Origin: Gonium pectorale
Lineage: Eukaryota > Chlorophyta > Chlorophyceae > Chlamydomonadales > Volvocaceae
NCBI GenBank assembly: GCA_001584585.1
Contig: LSYV01000016.1
Coordinates: 2,154,256 to 2,187,601, forward strand
DNA length: 33,346 bases
Direction of reading: 5' to 3'
Shown here piece by piece: positions 10,824-20,500 of the stretch. Position 1 is the stretch's first letter. Each line of letters opens with the position of its first letter. Below the pieces are notes generated by a model. The model ran no database searches. It saw nothing but the letters and a program-made list of their open reading frames with translations, and had not been told where the DNA came from. The position numbers and the translations under genes are program-made.

Positions 10824-13002
10824 AGGCGAGTCGTAATCAGGGCCCCTGGCTGGGCTGCGAACGTGCTCAGGTCCAACCAATGCGTGACAGCCAACAAAAA
10901 AACGTGACACAACGCGCGTGGTAGCTAGCGTCTGCCATGACATCCGCACAAGCATGTGAGCATGTGTGGTTCATTGACATTAGGCTGGCTATCTTCAGTC
11001 TAGGGCATTCGATTTATTAAACAAAGAAAAACGCGCAGGCTCCCAGTGGTTTTTATCCTTGGGGCACCACGTCGGACTTGGTCTGTTCCCTACATGGGGC
11101 CAGTTTCACGGGCTGTTGTTTTCGTTCATGCACCTCCCTCTCCCGGCCTATGCCAGTTGATTGGGCCTATGCAAGTGTTTTTTCCGTACATGGCGGCCAG
11201 AATGCTCTAGATGCCGGCGAGGTTCAATGCGGGTGCATACGAGGGATTGGGCCTCAGGTTTGACTTAATACATTATCGCAACAACACGTCTTGGGGGACA
11301 CTGTCTTTTTGCGCAGCTGGTGTTTGAAAGATGATGGCGGGATGCATGTGGCGGGATATGCATGTGGCGGGGGCACGCTCGAGCTCGCAGCACGAACGTG
11401 CAACACCGTCAAACATGCATACGTGTGGCGGCGGCGCCATCTTCGTGCGCCTGCCGGTGGCCTTTTTATTCTGGACAAAGAGTACATAGGACGGTACGGA
11501 AGAACGGTACGTACGACGTGATGACTGGAATGCGCAAGGCAGGCAAGCGATCTCGTTCATTCGTGGGGGTGCATTAAGCGGGTGCCTATGATTGCTTGGA
11601 GCTGCTAATTTCGCTTCAATAGCCACTACCGTATCGTTTACTGTGCATGGCACGTAGAAAACCCCAACTGTGGGACACGTTTGTCTTCTGTCCCATGCCG
11701 TGGGCCCACCATCCACATCGAACCACGGGTCGATGATGCTTATGTCTTACCGTTCATCCACTTGATCGTCCTGAGCGGCTAATCATTACCGGCCTTTACC
11801 TGGGCCACACATATGTATAAGCGTAAGGCGTGATCACGATGTGTGATCGTGCGCATCTTTACATGCGACTGGACCTTGCCACTAGCGTGAAGATGGCGGT
11901 CCCCGAGCGCAGGAGTGTTTCCCCTGGCGCGGCCGGTCCCGTAGGCGTGTCCGCCCGTCTGCCTGTTGAACAGCCGCCCAGAGCATGACCGCTGAGGGTG
12001 CTTTGAACCTGCGCGCTTTGGACCGGACTCGGCTGGCATGCATGTTCCCGTCTGCCATCACGTGTTCAGCTGTACCGCGCATGTACCTGCAGTCCGTTAG
12101 CGCTACGTACGGCAGTGCAGTACGGTTGGTCTGACCGCGGCGGCGCATGTGGAGCTTCGTCGATGGGTTGGCGTATGCTCTGCCATATATGTGCGCCGCT
12201 GCTACCGATTGAGGCACTTGTGGCTGCTGGTTTCGTGGCGTCTCGTTGTTGGGACACTTGCTCAGGACGTAGCTACGGTAGCATGTTTGCTGGTGTCCTG
12301 GTGTGGCCTATGTGAGGCCTATGTGACGTGACGCGGCCCCCATTGTGCAGCAGCCGGTTAGGGGGGCTTGCCCTTCCGGTCTCCGCCCCGCGCTGCCTCC
12401 ACATGGGCAGGCGGGATGGGGCTGCCTCGTTGCCCGTACATCACCGAGGCAGAGCTGCCCGAGAAACCTTATTGTAGGGGAGGCCGGGTTGGTTGGCTGG
12501 TGACGGTTGGTTGTTGGTGATGGATTAGCATCCAATTTCGTTTGGAACGAAGAGAAGGTTGGCTGATGAGATCGCGACGGCTGGTAGTGGTGCGCTGGGT
12601 GGCGGGGGGGGGAGGACGCGTACGGCGGAGGGGGCACAACTGCCCAAGTCATGCGAGTGGTGCCGGGGCCACCGGCAGCGGACCCCAGTCCCGTTGATGA
12701 TGCGCACCCCCTCCTTAGTTGCGAAGTGCTTCTAGTTGTGGTCATGGCACACAAGGCACGGATGGAAGGCGTCCGTGTGGCGTACGGAGGTTCGACGGGC
12801 AGGGTCGTACCAAGAAGTTGCCTGATACCGGAACTGTCATAAAGAAGGCGGTCGTGATGCAGTCGGCAGATCTGCCCCTGCAGCGGCACGTCCCCATCGC
12901 ACTGTAAACTCCACCTCCAGAATCGTTGCAGGTTCCGAGCGCGACTCCCATGGAGAAGGTGGCGGCCAGACCTTTGATGCAAGCACTAGACGCCTTGCCG
13001 CC

Positions 13003-13428
13003 ATGAGCGATTCAGCTCGTTCCTACACGAATGCCGAGACGCTAACTCCGACGAAGCTCTCTTTCCGGATCAATAAGAGCCCAGGAATGCCCAACGACGA
13101 CCTCCCCAAGCTCCGTGCGCATCCGGACTTCACCCAGCTGGGGCAAGGATGCTGGCACGGGGTGCAGGGGTGCAGGCCTGGAAGGACTCAGTCTGTGCGC
13201 GACGGTGCGCGGGACAACCATCCCTCCCGAGAACCTGCCCTAACTCAAGGGCATGACGGCAGCCATGACCAGCCGCATGGGACAACACACAACAAAATGG
13301 GACCAGGAAGCGCTGGTGCAAACGTGTCCACCATGCCGCCGCGGGATGCTTCCGAGGCACGCGCGGGAAGCTCAGAGGGACCACGCCCGCCCATCCGACC
13401 GCCCCGCACACGGTCAATGCAGTTCTAA
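13003..13428 (+). CDS. Weak candidate ORF, 141 residues, unrecognised
   Basis: The ATG sits in a strong Kozak-like context (GCCGCCATGAG) and opens a 141-codon frame starting MSDSARSYTNAETLTPTKLS. The product would be hydrophilic, rich in Gly, Pro, Arg and His, with no signal peptide, membrane segment or known motif. Third-position G/C bias is weaker than in the definite genes nearby, and no intron, TATA box or close TGTAA supports it. It could be an exon of an unseen gene or chance. Confidence 0.2.
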   Translation: MSDSARSYTNAETLTPTKLSFRINKSPGMPNDDLPKLRAHPDFTQLGQGCWHGVQGCRPGRTQSVRDGARDNHPSREPALTQGHDGSHDQPHGTTHNKMGPGSAGANVSTMPPRDASEARAGSSEGPRPPIRPPRTRSMQF

Positions 13429-14024
13429 GCTCTAGGCTCTGTGCCGGTAGTTCAACAACTCTCCGCATGTACGACACCGCCAACTGACAGTGTGACCGAA
13501 GCGGTAGCGCGCCATCTTGAAATCTTTACATCCACCGTCCCTACTTGCACCCTTCTAACAGATATCCTGGCAACGATCTCCTTGGACGCTGTTTGCACCC
13601 CCGCACGCTTCATGGCAAACGATGCTCTGGACACTGAATGGATAGCCAACAGCCCAAATGCAAGGCCGATCTCGATTCTGATGGCGTACGATAATGTCTC
13701 TAATGCTCGTACAGGACCAACAGATACGGCAACTGGAAGGCTTCCTGCGGTTTTCATGACTGGCTGAGCAGCCGCAGCCCGGCCGCAAACCGACAATTCC
13801 CGCAAAGCCGAAGACACACGGCTGGTACAGGGCGACTCAAACCCGGCAAAGGCTGGAAGAGCCCCCACCCCCAAACCCCGTATGCCACACCACACCAGGG
13901 CTTCCAATACCGGATTTGGGTTCGGGCTAACCGCGCAAAGTTCGCGCCGTATGAGGCAGCACTCAACTCTCAAGACCTTTGCTGCTCTGGCGCACCATCG
14001 TGTACACCGCGTACCCGTACACCT

Positions 14025-14053
14025 CCCCGAACGGCTCAATCCAACCGTTCGGG
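14025..14053. other. Short hairpin-forming inverted repeat
   Basis: A perfect 9-bp inverted repeat has arms CCCGAACGG and CCGTTCGGG around a loop of about 10 nt. It lies in the gene-poor region, far from any gene end I can define. It may be a fold-back relic or simple chance. Confidence 0.5.
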
Positions 14054-15116
14054 AGGCGCGGCAGATGTGCCACCCTGCCTTCGCCTATGATTCCCCGGCG
14101 CAACCCGAGGCACCAAGAGCTGGTCCACAGGCTGGGTGGCCAGTAGCTGCTGGCGAGGGCTGCCACCGGCGGGCAGCAGCGCCGGGGGGGCAGGGCGGGG
14201 CTGGCCTCTCCTGCGGCCAAGCCTGCCACAGGGACCCGCGTGGCTCTCCTCCTTCCGCGGGAGCCGCCGCTACGCGGGAAGGCGCCGACGGGGCATCCCA
14301 GCGACTGCCCGACACGCCCAGCCCAGCCCTTACCCGGCTCGATTCCCAGCCTTCCGCCGGATGCTGCCCGGCGCCAAGCGGGCGGTCAGCCCGGCAGTGC
14401 CCGGCTTCGCGCGGCCCACGAGTCGGTTGCAGTCTCAGGCCGCGCGGGCCCGGGCGTTGGGGAGAGCCCTGAGCGCCTATCCCCGGCGCCCCCGCCCACC
14501 ACCAAAGCGGTCGCATCTGAGCGGTTCACCTCCCAGACATGTACTGTAAGCGGCTTGGGAGCCGAGCCCAGCCTGCTGCAGCATGCAAGTCTGCCGCCTG
14601 ACCCCAGGACCGAGTGGCTCGCCGCACGCAGTGCCGCATCGCCCCGCCGGCCGCGCCGCCCGGGCAGCAGGCTCTCAGGGGGACGCAGGCCAGGGGGTGG
14701 CGGGAGCACCCACTCGCACGGCAAGCTCCTCAGCAATCTGGATCAGCGTGCCCCGCGCGCCTGTACGAGTGGCGCGCGGCGGCGCAGCCCCAGTGATGCC
14801 CGGCCGGGTTGGGGAGAGGTCTGGAGCCGCTCAGCCAGGCAGCGCGGAGAGCGCACCTTGTGCGGCGCCACACGCCCGCAAGGGCGCCCGAGCGAGGAAC
14901 CACACTGCCGCCGGCCGCTTCAATGCGGCGGAGGCGGCACCTGGCGTGGGGCCGCGCCCCCGCGCCCGTGCAGATCAGGGCATGTCGCGGTCACACAGCC
15001 CGCCCTGTCTGCTGCCCGCAATAGCCGCGCCACGACACACCAGTCACCGCACGCCACGATAGGACAGCAGAGCTGTTGATCCTCCTTGCGTAGCGCAGTT
15101 GGAGCTGCTCGTCAGC

Positions 15117-16330
15117 TCAGGCGCCGCCGCCGCCGCGCTGGCCTCCCCTGAGCAGCCCGACCAGCCGCGAGTGCAGCTGAGCGACCAGAGCGTCGCGATT
15201 GGCGGCCGTCACCGTCACCACCTCCACGTCGGGCCGCCCTGAGACCTCGGCCACCTCCGCCAGCTGCCGGCCCTGGCGGTACATGGGCACAGGGTAAAAT
15301 GGGAAATGCAGGACGTGGGGTTACGGGACTTGGATGAATATATGGAACAGGAAGTCCTTGTGGGACAGGAGCAGGCAGGGGGGCCAGAATGGGTAAACAC
15401 AGGAGGGTTATGGAGGGACGGTGATGGCGATGTGGCCCGCTGCCTTGGGTTGCGACGTGTTGGCGCAGAGCGTCAACGTGTTTGTAACCGCCCTGCAGAG
15501 GCACCCTGGGCTCTCGGCGTGGGAGGTTTCCGTACTTGCCTGGCGGGGCGTGGGTATGGTACCCAGAACGACGACGTTTGGGGAGTCTAGCGCGGTGCGA
15601 ACGGCGGGGAAGAAGGCGCGAGAGAAGAGCTCCATCTTGCCTGCGGAGGCGCGGGGAACGTAACGTGGCGGGGGCGGGGGATTGTTTGTGGGGTCAGTCA
15701 CTACCGGCCATGGAAAGCGTTCTGGAATATACCGTTCGTAGGAAGGGTGGGGCCGAGTGTGCGGAGGAGCGCCTAGGCCGGAATCTATGGGTTTGTAACC
15801 GGTCACCATCTGCTGAGATAGTTGCCTCACCATTTGAGCCAGACGGCCCGCTTTGACCTGACAGAACCACCTCTTCTAGGATGTGTCCGTAGACTTGCGC
15901 CATGCCCACCTATCTCGTCAATCAGCAGCAGCCGGGGCGACGATGAGGGTGCCACACGTAGCGCGGGTAACGCGAGACGCTCGAAGCTCTTCACGTCGAC
16001 CACGTACCGCCCGACAGAGGGGCCAGCTGCCTGTAAGTGTGCACCTTGTGGTCTGTGGAGTCGGCATCATGGCAGCCGTGTGTTTAGCGTGCCAGGCGAT
16101 CCGAGTGGACACCTCACCCTTCCGCCAGCAGATCCTGTTCGTGACAGTGGCCCCTTGGAGCCATCCAGCGTGATCACGTCGAAGCCGCATCGCTCGCCGC
16201 TCACATCGCGGACCTCCGCGGTGTAGAACCCGCCAGCCTCGTTGCCGTCAAAAGGAAGCTGCAAAATTCGTTGACATAGAGTGCTCTTGCCGATGCCCGG
16301 CTGTCCTGTCAGGAAAATGTGCCGTGCCAT
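15117..16330 (-). CDS. Nucleoside-triphosphatase of the NTPCR/THEP1 family
   Basis: P-loop NTPase predicted to hydrolyse nucleoside 5'-triphosphates to diphosphates. Four exons: 16330–16118, 16030–15910, 15640–15540 and 15272–15117; 591 nt, 196 residues, close to the ~190-residue animal protein. The first in-frame ATG gives MARHIFLTGQPGIGKSTL, with the Walker A motif at residues 9–17. It continues with GGFYTAEVRDVSGERCGFDV and the family signature LDGSKGPLSR. Exon 2 carries GRYVVDVKSFERLALPAL and the Walker B strand LLLIDEIG, which completes across the intron as GKMELFS. Exon 3 ends VVVLGTIPTPRQ and exon 4 reads GRQLAEVAEV…VTVTAANRDALV. All family blocks are present in order. Intron 3 has a GC donor (CAG|GCAAGT). 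Only the Gly/Arg-rich C-terminal tail is unusual. No targeting sequence is evident, so it is probably cytosolic. Confidence 0.93.
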
Positions 16331-17572
16331 CTTTCCAAACACGAGGGTCAAATGCTTCTGGTATGTGCTGTAAAACTTTGCCTCAGTCGCAGTCTAATTA
16401 CAGTTTTCAACCGTTCCCATCACGAAAACGGTACGACATGGCGGGTTTGTGCCTCGGTTCCGCGGCTCCCTTTCACCATCCATTGTGGCCACTGGGTGAG
16501 TGGCGGGATTATCCCGTGGCCTAGAGAACCAAACAAACCTGACAAGAACCAACATATAAACCGCGCTGCCCTGGCCATGAGCCCAGGGGACGTGCCGTAC
16601 AATCTGTACACCCGCTCCACACGCCTCACGCATCTTCCTCGTGCGCAGCAGATTCCACCTGTCGCCAAACCAGCGTCAATACTGACAAGCACTACACCGT
16701 CCTGAATGTCAATTCTTCGTACAGATTACAACTCAGCAGGCCCAGCTCCTGCAGTCCGCTATGATACAAGGAGAGCACAAATCCTGCGAATAAAGAGCGG
16801 TGCACCATGCAGCACCGTAATATACAGTATGTGTGCGTACACCCCACCTGCAGCTTGCGGCTGACTCCAACAGCCAAACGTGAATGCACATAAACCAACA
16901 CCCCCCGACATAGGTACATGATACAAGCACAGGGGCGCCAGATGACTAGCTTGGCAGCCGGTGCGCAGCAGAGCGGAGATGGGCAGGACCGTGGGCATGA
17001 CGGGCGGTACCGGCACGCAAGACCCCACCTGGCCATGCTTTAGAAGCCCTAACGCCCTCACGGGTGTCCTGGCTCTCACCGCTCTCACCTAGCCTGCTCA
17101 GGTGGACCCCCAAGCATACGTCCGTACACGCATACGCAGCAAGCCGCACATCGCCTGCTGAGGGATACCAACGGCGGCTGCTCAGGCATTGGTCCCCCAG
17201 GCAACCCCGCGACCGGCGCCGCCTGCTCCTGTGTTCCAGCATGGCCTTTTGCACTCATCTCGAAGGGCGCCGAGCAGCTATACGGTATGGGGGAACTGGG
17301 CAGCGTTTCCGCATGCGGCCAGCCGCCTGCCGTCAGCCCTTACCGACAAGACTGTTGACGTCCGGCCCGGTACAATGTCAACCGGGTTGCTGAAATGTAT
17401 GCAGCAGGGGCTAGCCCTCCTTGCAACAGCAGGTTGACACAGCCCGTGCCATACCGATAGCCGCATCACGCCTCGCCGTGCCTTGCTCCGATCCCCCCCC
17501 CCCAGCTTCCAGAGCTCTCCAACGCTCGACTGGCAAACCGCCCCGCAACAGCCATCCACCGCCCCAGCCCAC
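16331..17572. other. Ceramidase 3' flank and NTPCR 5' region
   Basis: No additional gene is supported in this 1.24-kb stretch. The part to about 16726 is best read as the ceramidase 3' UTR. The remaining ~400 bp should contain the NTPCR promoter, but I see no clear TATA box on the minus strand. The largest minus-strand frames here lack motifs and coding bias. Confidence 0.5.
16726..16730 (-). terminator. Candidate polyadenylation signal of the ceramidase gene
   Basis: TGTAA on the minus strand is the usual Chlamydomonas polyadenylation motif. It lies about 840 nt beyond the ceramidase stop and roughly 400 bp upstream of the NTPCR ATG. It therefore separates the two same-strand genes neatly. 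Confidence 0.45.
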
Positions 17573-20500
17573 TCAAGCGCCTTCTGCGTCTTCCGCCTCA
17601 GCCACAAGGAAGGGCGCCGAGCAGCCCTCGAAGGGCCGGGTGCCGCCGGCCAGCGACTTGGCGTCCCCAAAGTAACGGAAGCGGTAGGTGCCGGGCGGGG
17701 TGGCGGCCGGGATGTCCCACTCGAGCGTTGCGTATGACTCGGGGGACAGCTTGAAGGGCCTGCGGGCGGAGTGAGGGGAGGGGGGTAATACGGAATGGGA
17801 AACGGGTCGCGGGTCGACGGGAGGGGGGGGGGGTGCACGCGCGGGATGCGCACGTATGTATATATGTATCGACGAAGGGCCGGAGGATGGTACGTGGGGG
17901 GTAATGAAGAAGGGAAACGTGGGGGGAGGGGAGGTGACGCAAGGCAGCGTGGTACGCGAGGGCCGCAACACCCAGTCATTGCCGGTTGGGAGGCAGCCGG
18001 TATGACCCTAGTAAGGATGCAGCAGCGATGTACCCAAGACACGGATACTACGACAAGGAGCAGATAAGTGCGCCGAGCCATCCTGCACGGAGATGAGGCG
18101 GCGAAGCCGCCGTACAAACTGTCTTCACTTCCCTGGATCCAAGAACCTGCCTTCTCCGACGTGACGCCTGGCTATGATCCGGAGAAGCCAACGGACGCAC
18201 TGGACATACGGGCGGTTTACGGCCTACGGTGTGGGTGGTACACGATGGCCGCTGCCCGGCCACACCGTACCTGTGCCACCGGAAGCGCGTGACCCAGTCC
18301 CGGTCCGTGAGCACCGCCTGCCACGTGTTCTCGCCGTCACTCTCGCAGGACGGCGCCGCCCCAGATGCCTCCCGCTGCGCCGCCGCTGCCATCGCCGCTG
18401 CTGTCGCCGTGGCCGCTGCGTCGCGGCGCGACAGGCGGCCGAGCTCCTCCACATTTGCGCGGCCGTCGCCGGCGGCGTCACCGCCATGGGCGGCACCGGC
18501 GGCGCCGCCAATCCGTAGCCCGCCGACGTCAGCCTGACCTGGGCCAGGCCCCGATGCTTCCGCTCCCTCGACGGCGCCGCCAGACTCCGCGCCGTGCGGA
18601 TGCCGACCAGCAAGGCCCGACGTCAGCCCTCGGCCCGCTGCTGCCCGTGAGGTATCTCGGATTGCCGATGGCGACATCGCCGCCGCCGCATTGGCGGCGG
18701 AGCGGCGGGTGGCACCGCCTCCAGAAGAGGGTGCCGACCCATGGGACGCTGGCGCCGGCGGTGGACGTGCGACCAGCATCTCGACCGCCATGAAGGTGCC
18801 GTTGAGCCTCAGGTTGTTGCGGGGGTTGGCGGCCCTGCAGTACGGCAGCGTACGACACGTTTACGGCGCACATGACGCTTACGCATGCGCATTTTGGCCG
18901 CTGCGGAGGTAGCTGCATGCACGCGCGGCCATTCTTCGCCCCGCTTAAGCTGCTAGACTCGGCTGTTCGTTCACATGCCGTGCACTCGCCTGAACACCGC
19001 CGACGCCGTCTGCCCGGGCAGGTAGCTGGGCTGCGGCTGCTGCGTCACGCCTCCGAACCGGGCGCCGGGGGGCACCCAGTCCAACACCACGGGCGCCAGG
19101 AGGCTCACTTGCTTGGCCTGTCGGGGCGGATGCGAGGGTCGGGGCGGAGGTGAGGGCACAAGCTCCCCAAGACGTAGCCACCTCAGATGGGACGCGGCAT
19201 TCGGCGTGGGGCTACGCGGAATGACGGGACGGGACTGGAAAGGCCCGAATCCGCTGGCCACACAGTGTTCCCCAAGAAACGATGGGCTGCAGCGCCGGCG
19301 CTTCAGCAAGCCTGTCCCTGATCCCGCCTCGCCGCCTGGAGGCCGGCTGGATGATGCACCGTGAGGCAGCTACGCCTCAACTCCCCACGGATGCACACGA
19401 GTGGCGCACTCGACGCTCCAGAAGAGCTATTGCCAAATTCCAACGTAGTCAAGCGTTACGCCCTCGCGTTACGGCCAGGCGTTTTGGCTCATAGTTGGAG
19501 CCCCTGCGCGCCTGCCCCGTGTTGCGGCAGGGGCGCCCTCAAGCAGCCGCCTCGGCGCATCCACCGACCCGATTGCTGAAGAGCGAACAGTACTCGTGTG
19601 CCTTGAGATAAGAGGGGAAGGTAGTACGGCCGGGTCGGAGACCCGAGCCGGGAGCCTTCGTTCCCTCAACACCCACCTGCAGGTCGGGCGGCCGCACGCC
19701 GCTCGCCACGGGCCGCCCCTCAATCATGGCGTCCGCGAGGCGCAGGAACTCCTGCAAGTACGCGTCCAGGGTGTGCGGCCCGTACAGCGTGGACGCGCCC
19801 TCGTACCGCTGGACCTGCACAGCAGCACGGTACAGCCACGGGGTAAGGGTGTGGACAAAGGGACGGGGGCGGTCGGCGGCTGGGCCCCGGAGTCTCGGGC
19901 GAATGCCCAGTTAAATCTGCAGTAGTAGAACTAAACGGGACATACCTTCCAAGCGCACCCGGCAAATCCAGAGGATCCGGCGGATCCATGCCCACCTGGT
20001 ATTCCTCCCACGTGGTGACGTAGCTGCTGTACGTCCCCGTCAGGCCGGAGATGACCACCTCGAAGCCGGCGCCGGCGCCGGACCCACCGCCAGCGCCGGC
20101 GCCGCCGGCGGATCCCTCGGCCTGATCGGCCACTCCGTGCCCGCCAGCAGCGGCAGCAGCCGCGAAGCGCTCTGCAAGCGCGCGCTTCAGCCGCCTGCAT
20201 GTGGGCGCGGTGAGGCGACTGTCATACCCAGCCCCGTGTATGCGGGTGCGGTGAGGCGACTGTCGTACTCGGCCCCGTGTATGCGGGTGCGGTGAGGCGA
20301 CTGTCGTACTCGGCCCCGTGTATGCCTCTCCTCCCGCCCCCGAATCCCTTCGTGCCTCTCCTCCCGCCCCCGAATCCCCAAGGCCTGCAGCACTGAAGTC
20401 CCCAGGAATTCGCACGGTCCCCATTTCGATGAAATCCCCACAGCGCGCTCTCTTGCTGCGCAAAGGGCCACGCATGGCCGCAAGCCCGCCCAGGCCGCCT

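Larger units (their letters stand above)
10604..15116. other. Long intergenic region without a supported gene
   Basis: This lies between the 3' ends of the cyclase (plus) and NTPCR (minus), which converge. The part up to ~14000 is mixed in composition, and 14050–15080 is very GC-rich. Several open frames exist: plus 13003–13428, plus 13441–13767, minus 13452–14039, minus 13963–14229 and plus 14240–15079. None shows a family motif, and none joins to a neighbour by a convincing splice. I see no TGTAA in the first 2 kb after the cyclase stop; the first I found is at about 12903. The region may hold long 3' UTRs, a poorly conserved gene or decayed transposon sequence. Confidence 0.5.

Noticed and set aside
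12308..12982. 224-residue minus-strand frame
   Set aside because: No conserved domain recognised, and a competing frame at 12742–12951 is equally plausible.
13452..14039. 195-residue minus-strand frame, with a further frame at 13963–14229
   Set aside because: Some peptide stretches look protein-like, but codon use lacks the local G/C bias and no splice joins the pieces. Left as unexplained.
14240..15079. 279-residue plus-strand frame in the GC-rich block
   Set aside because: Starts only with GTG, is Pro/Arg/Ser-rich without motifs, and other frames on both strands are about as open there.
16331..16351. Upstream extension of NTPCR to 16351
   Set aside because: The extension would start at TTG. 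The first in-frame ATG at 16330 gives the N-terminus shared by the family.
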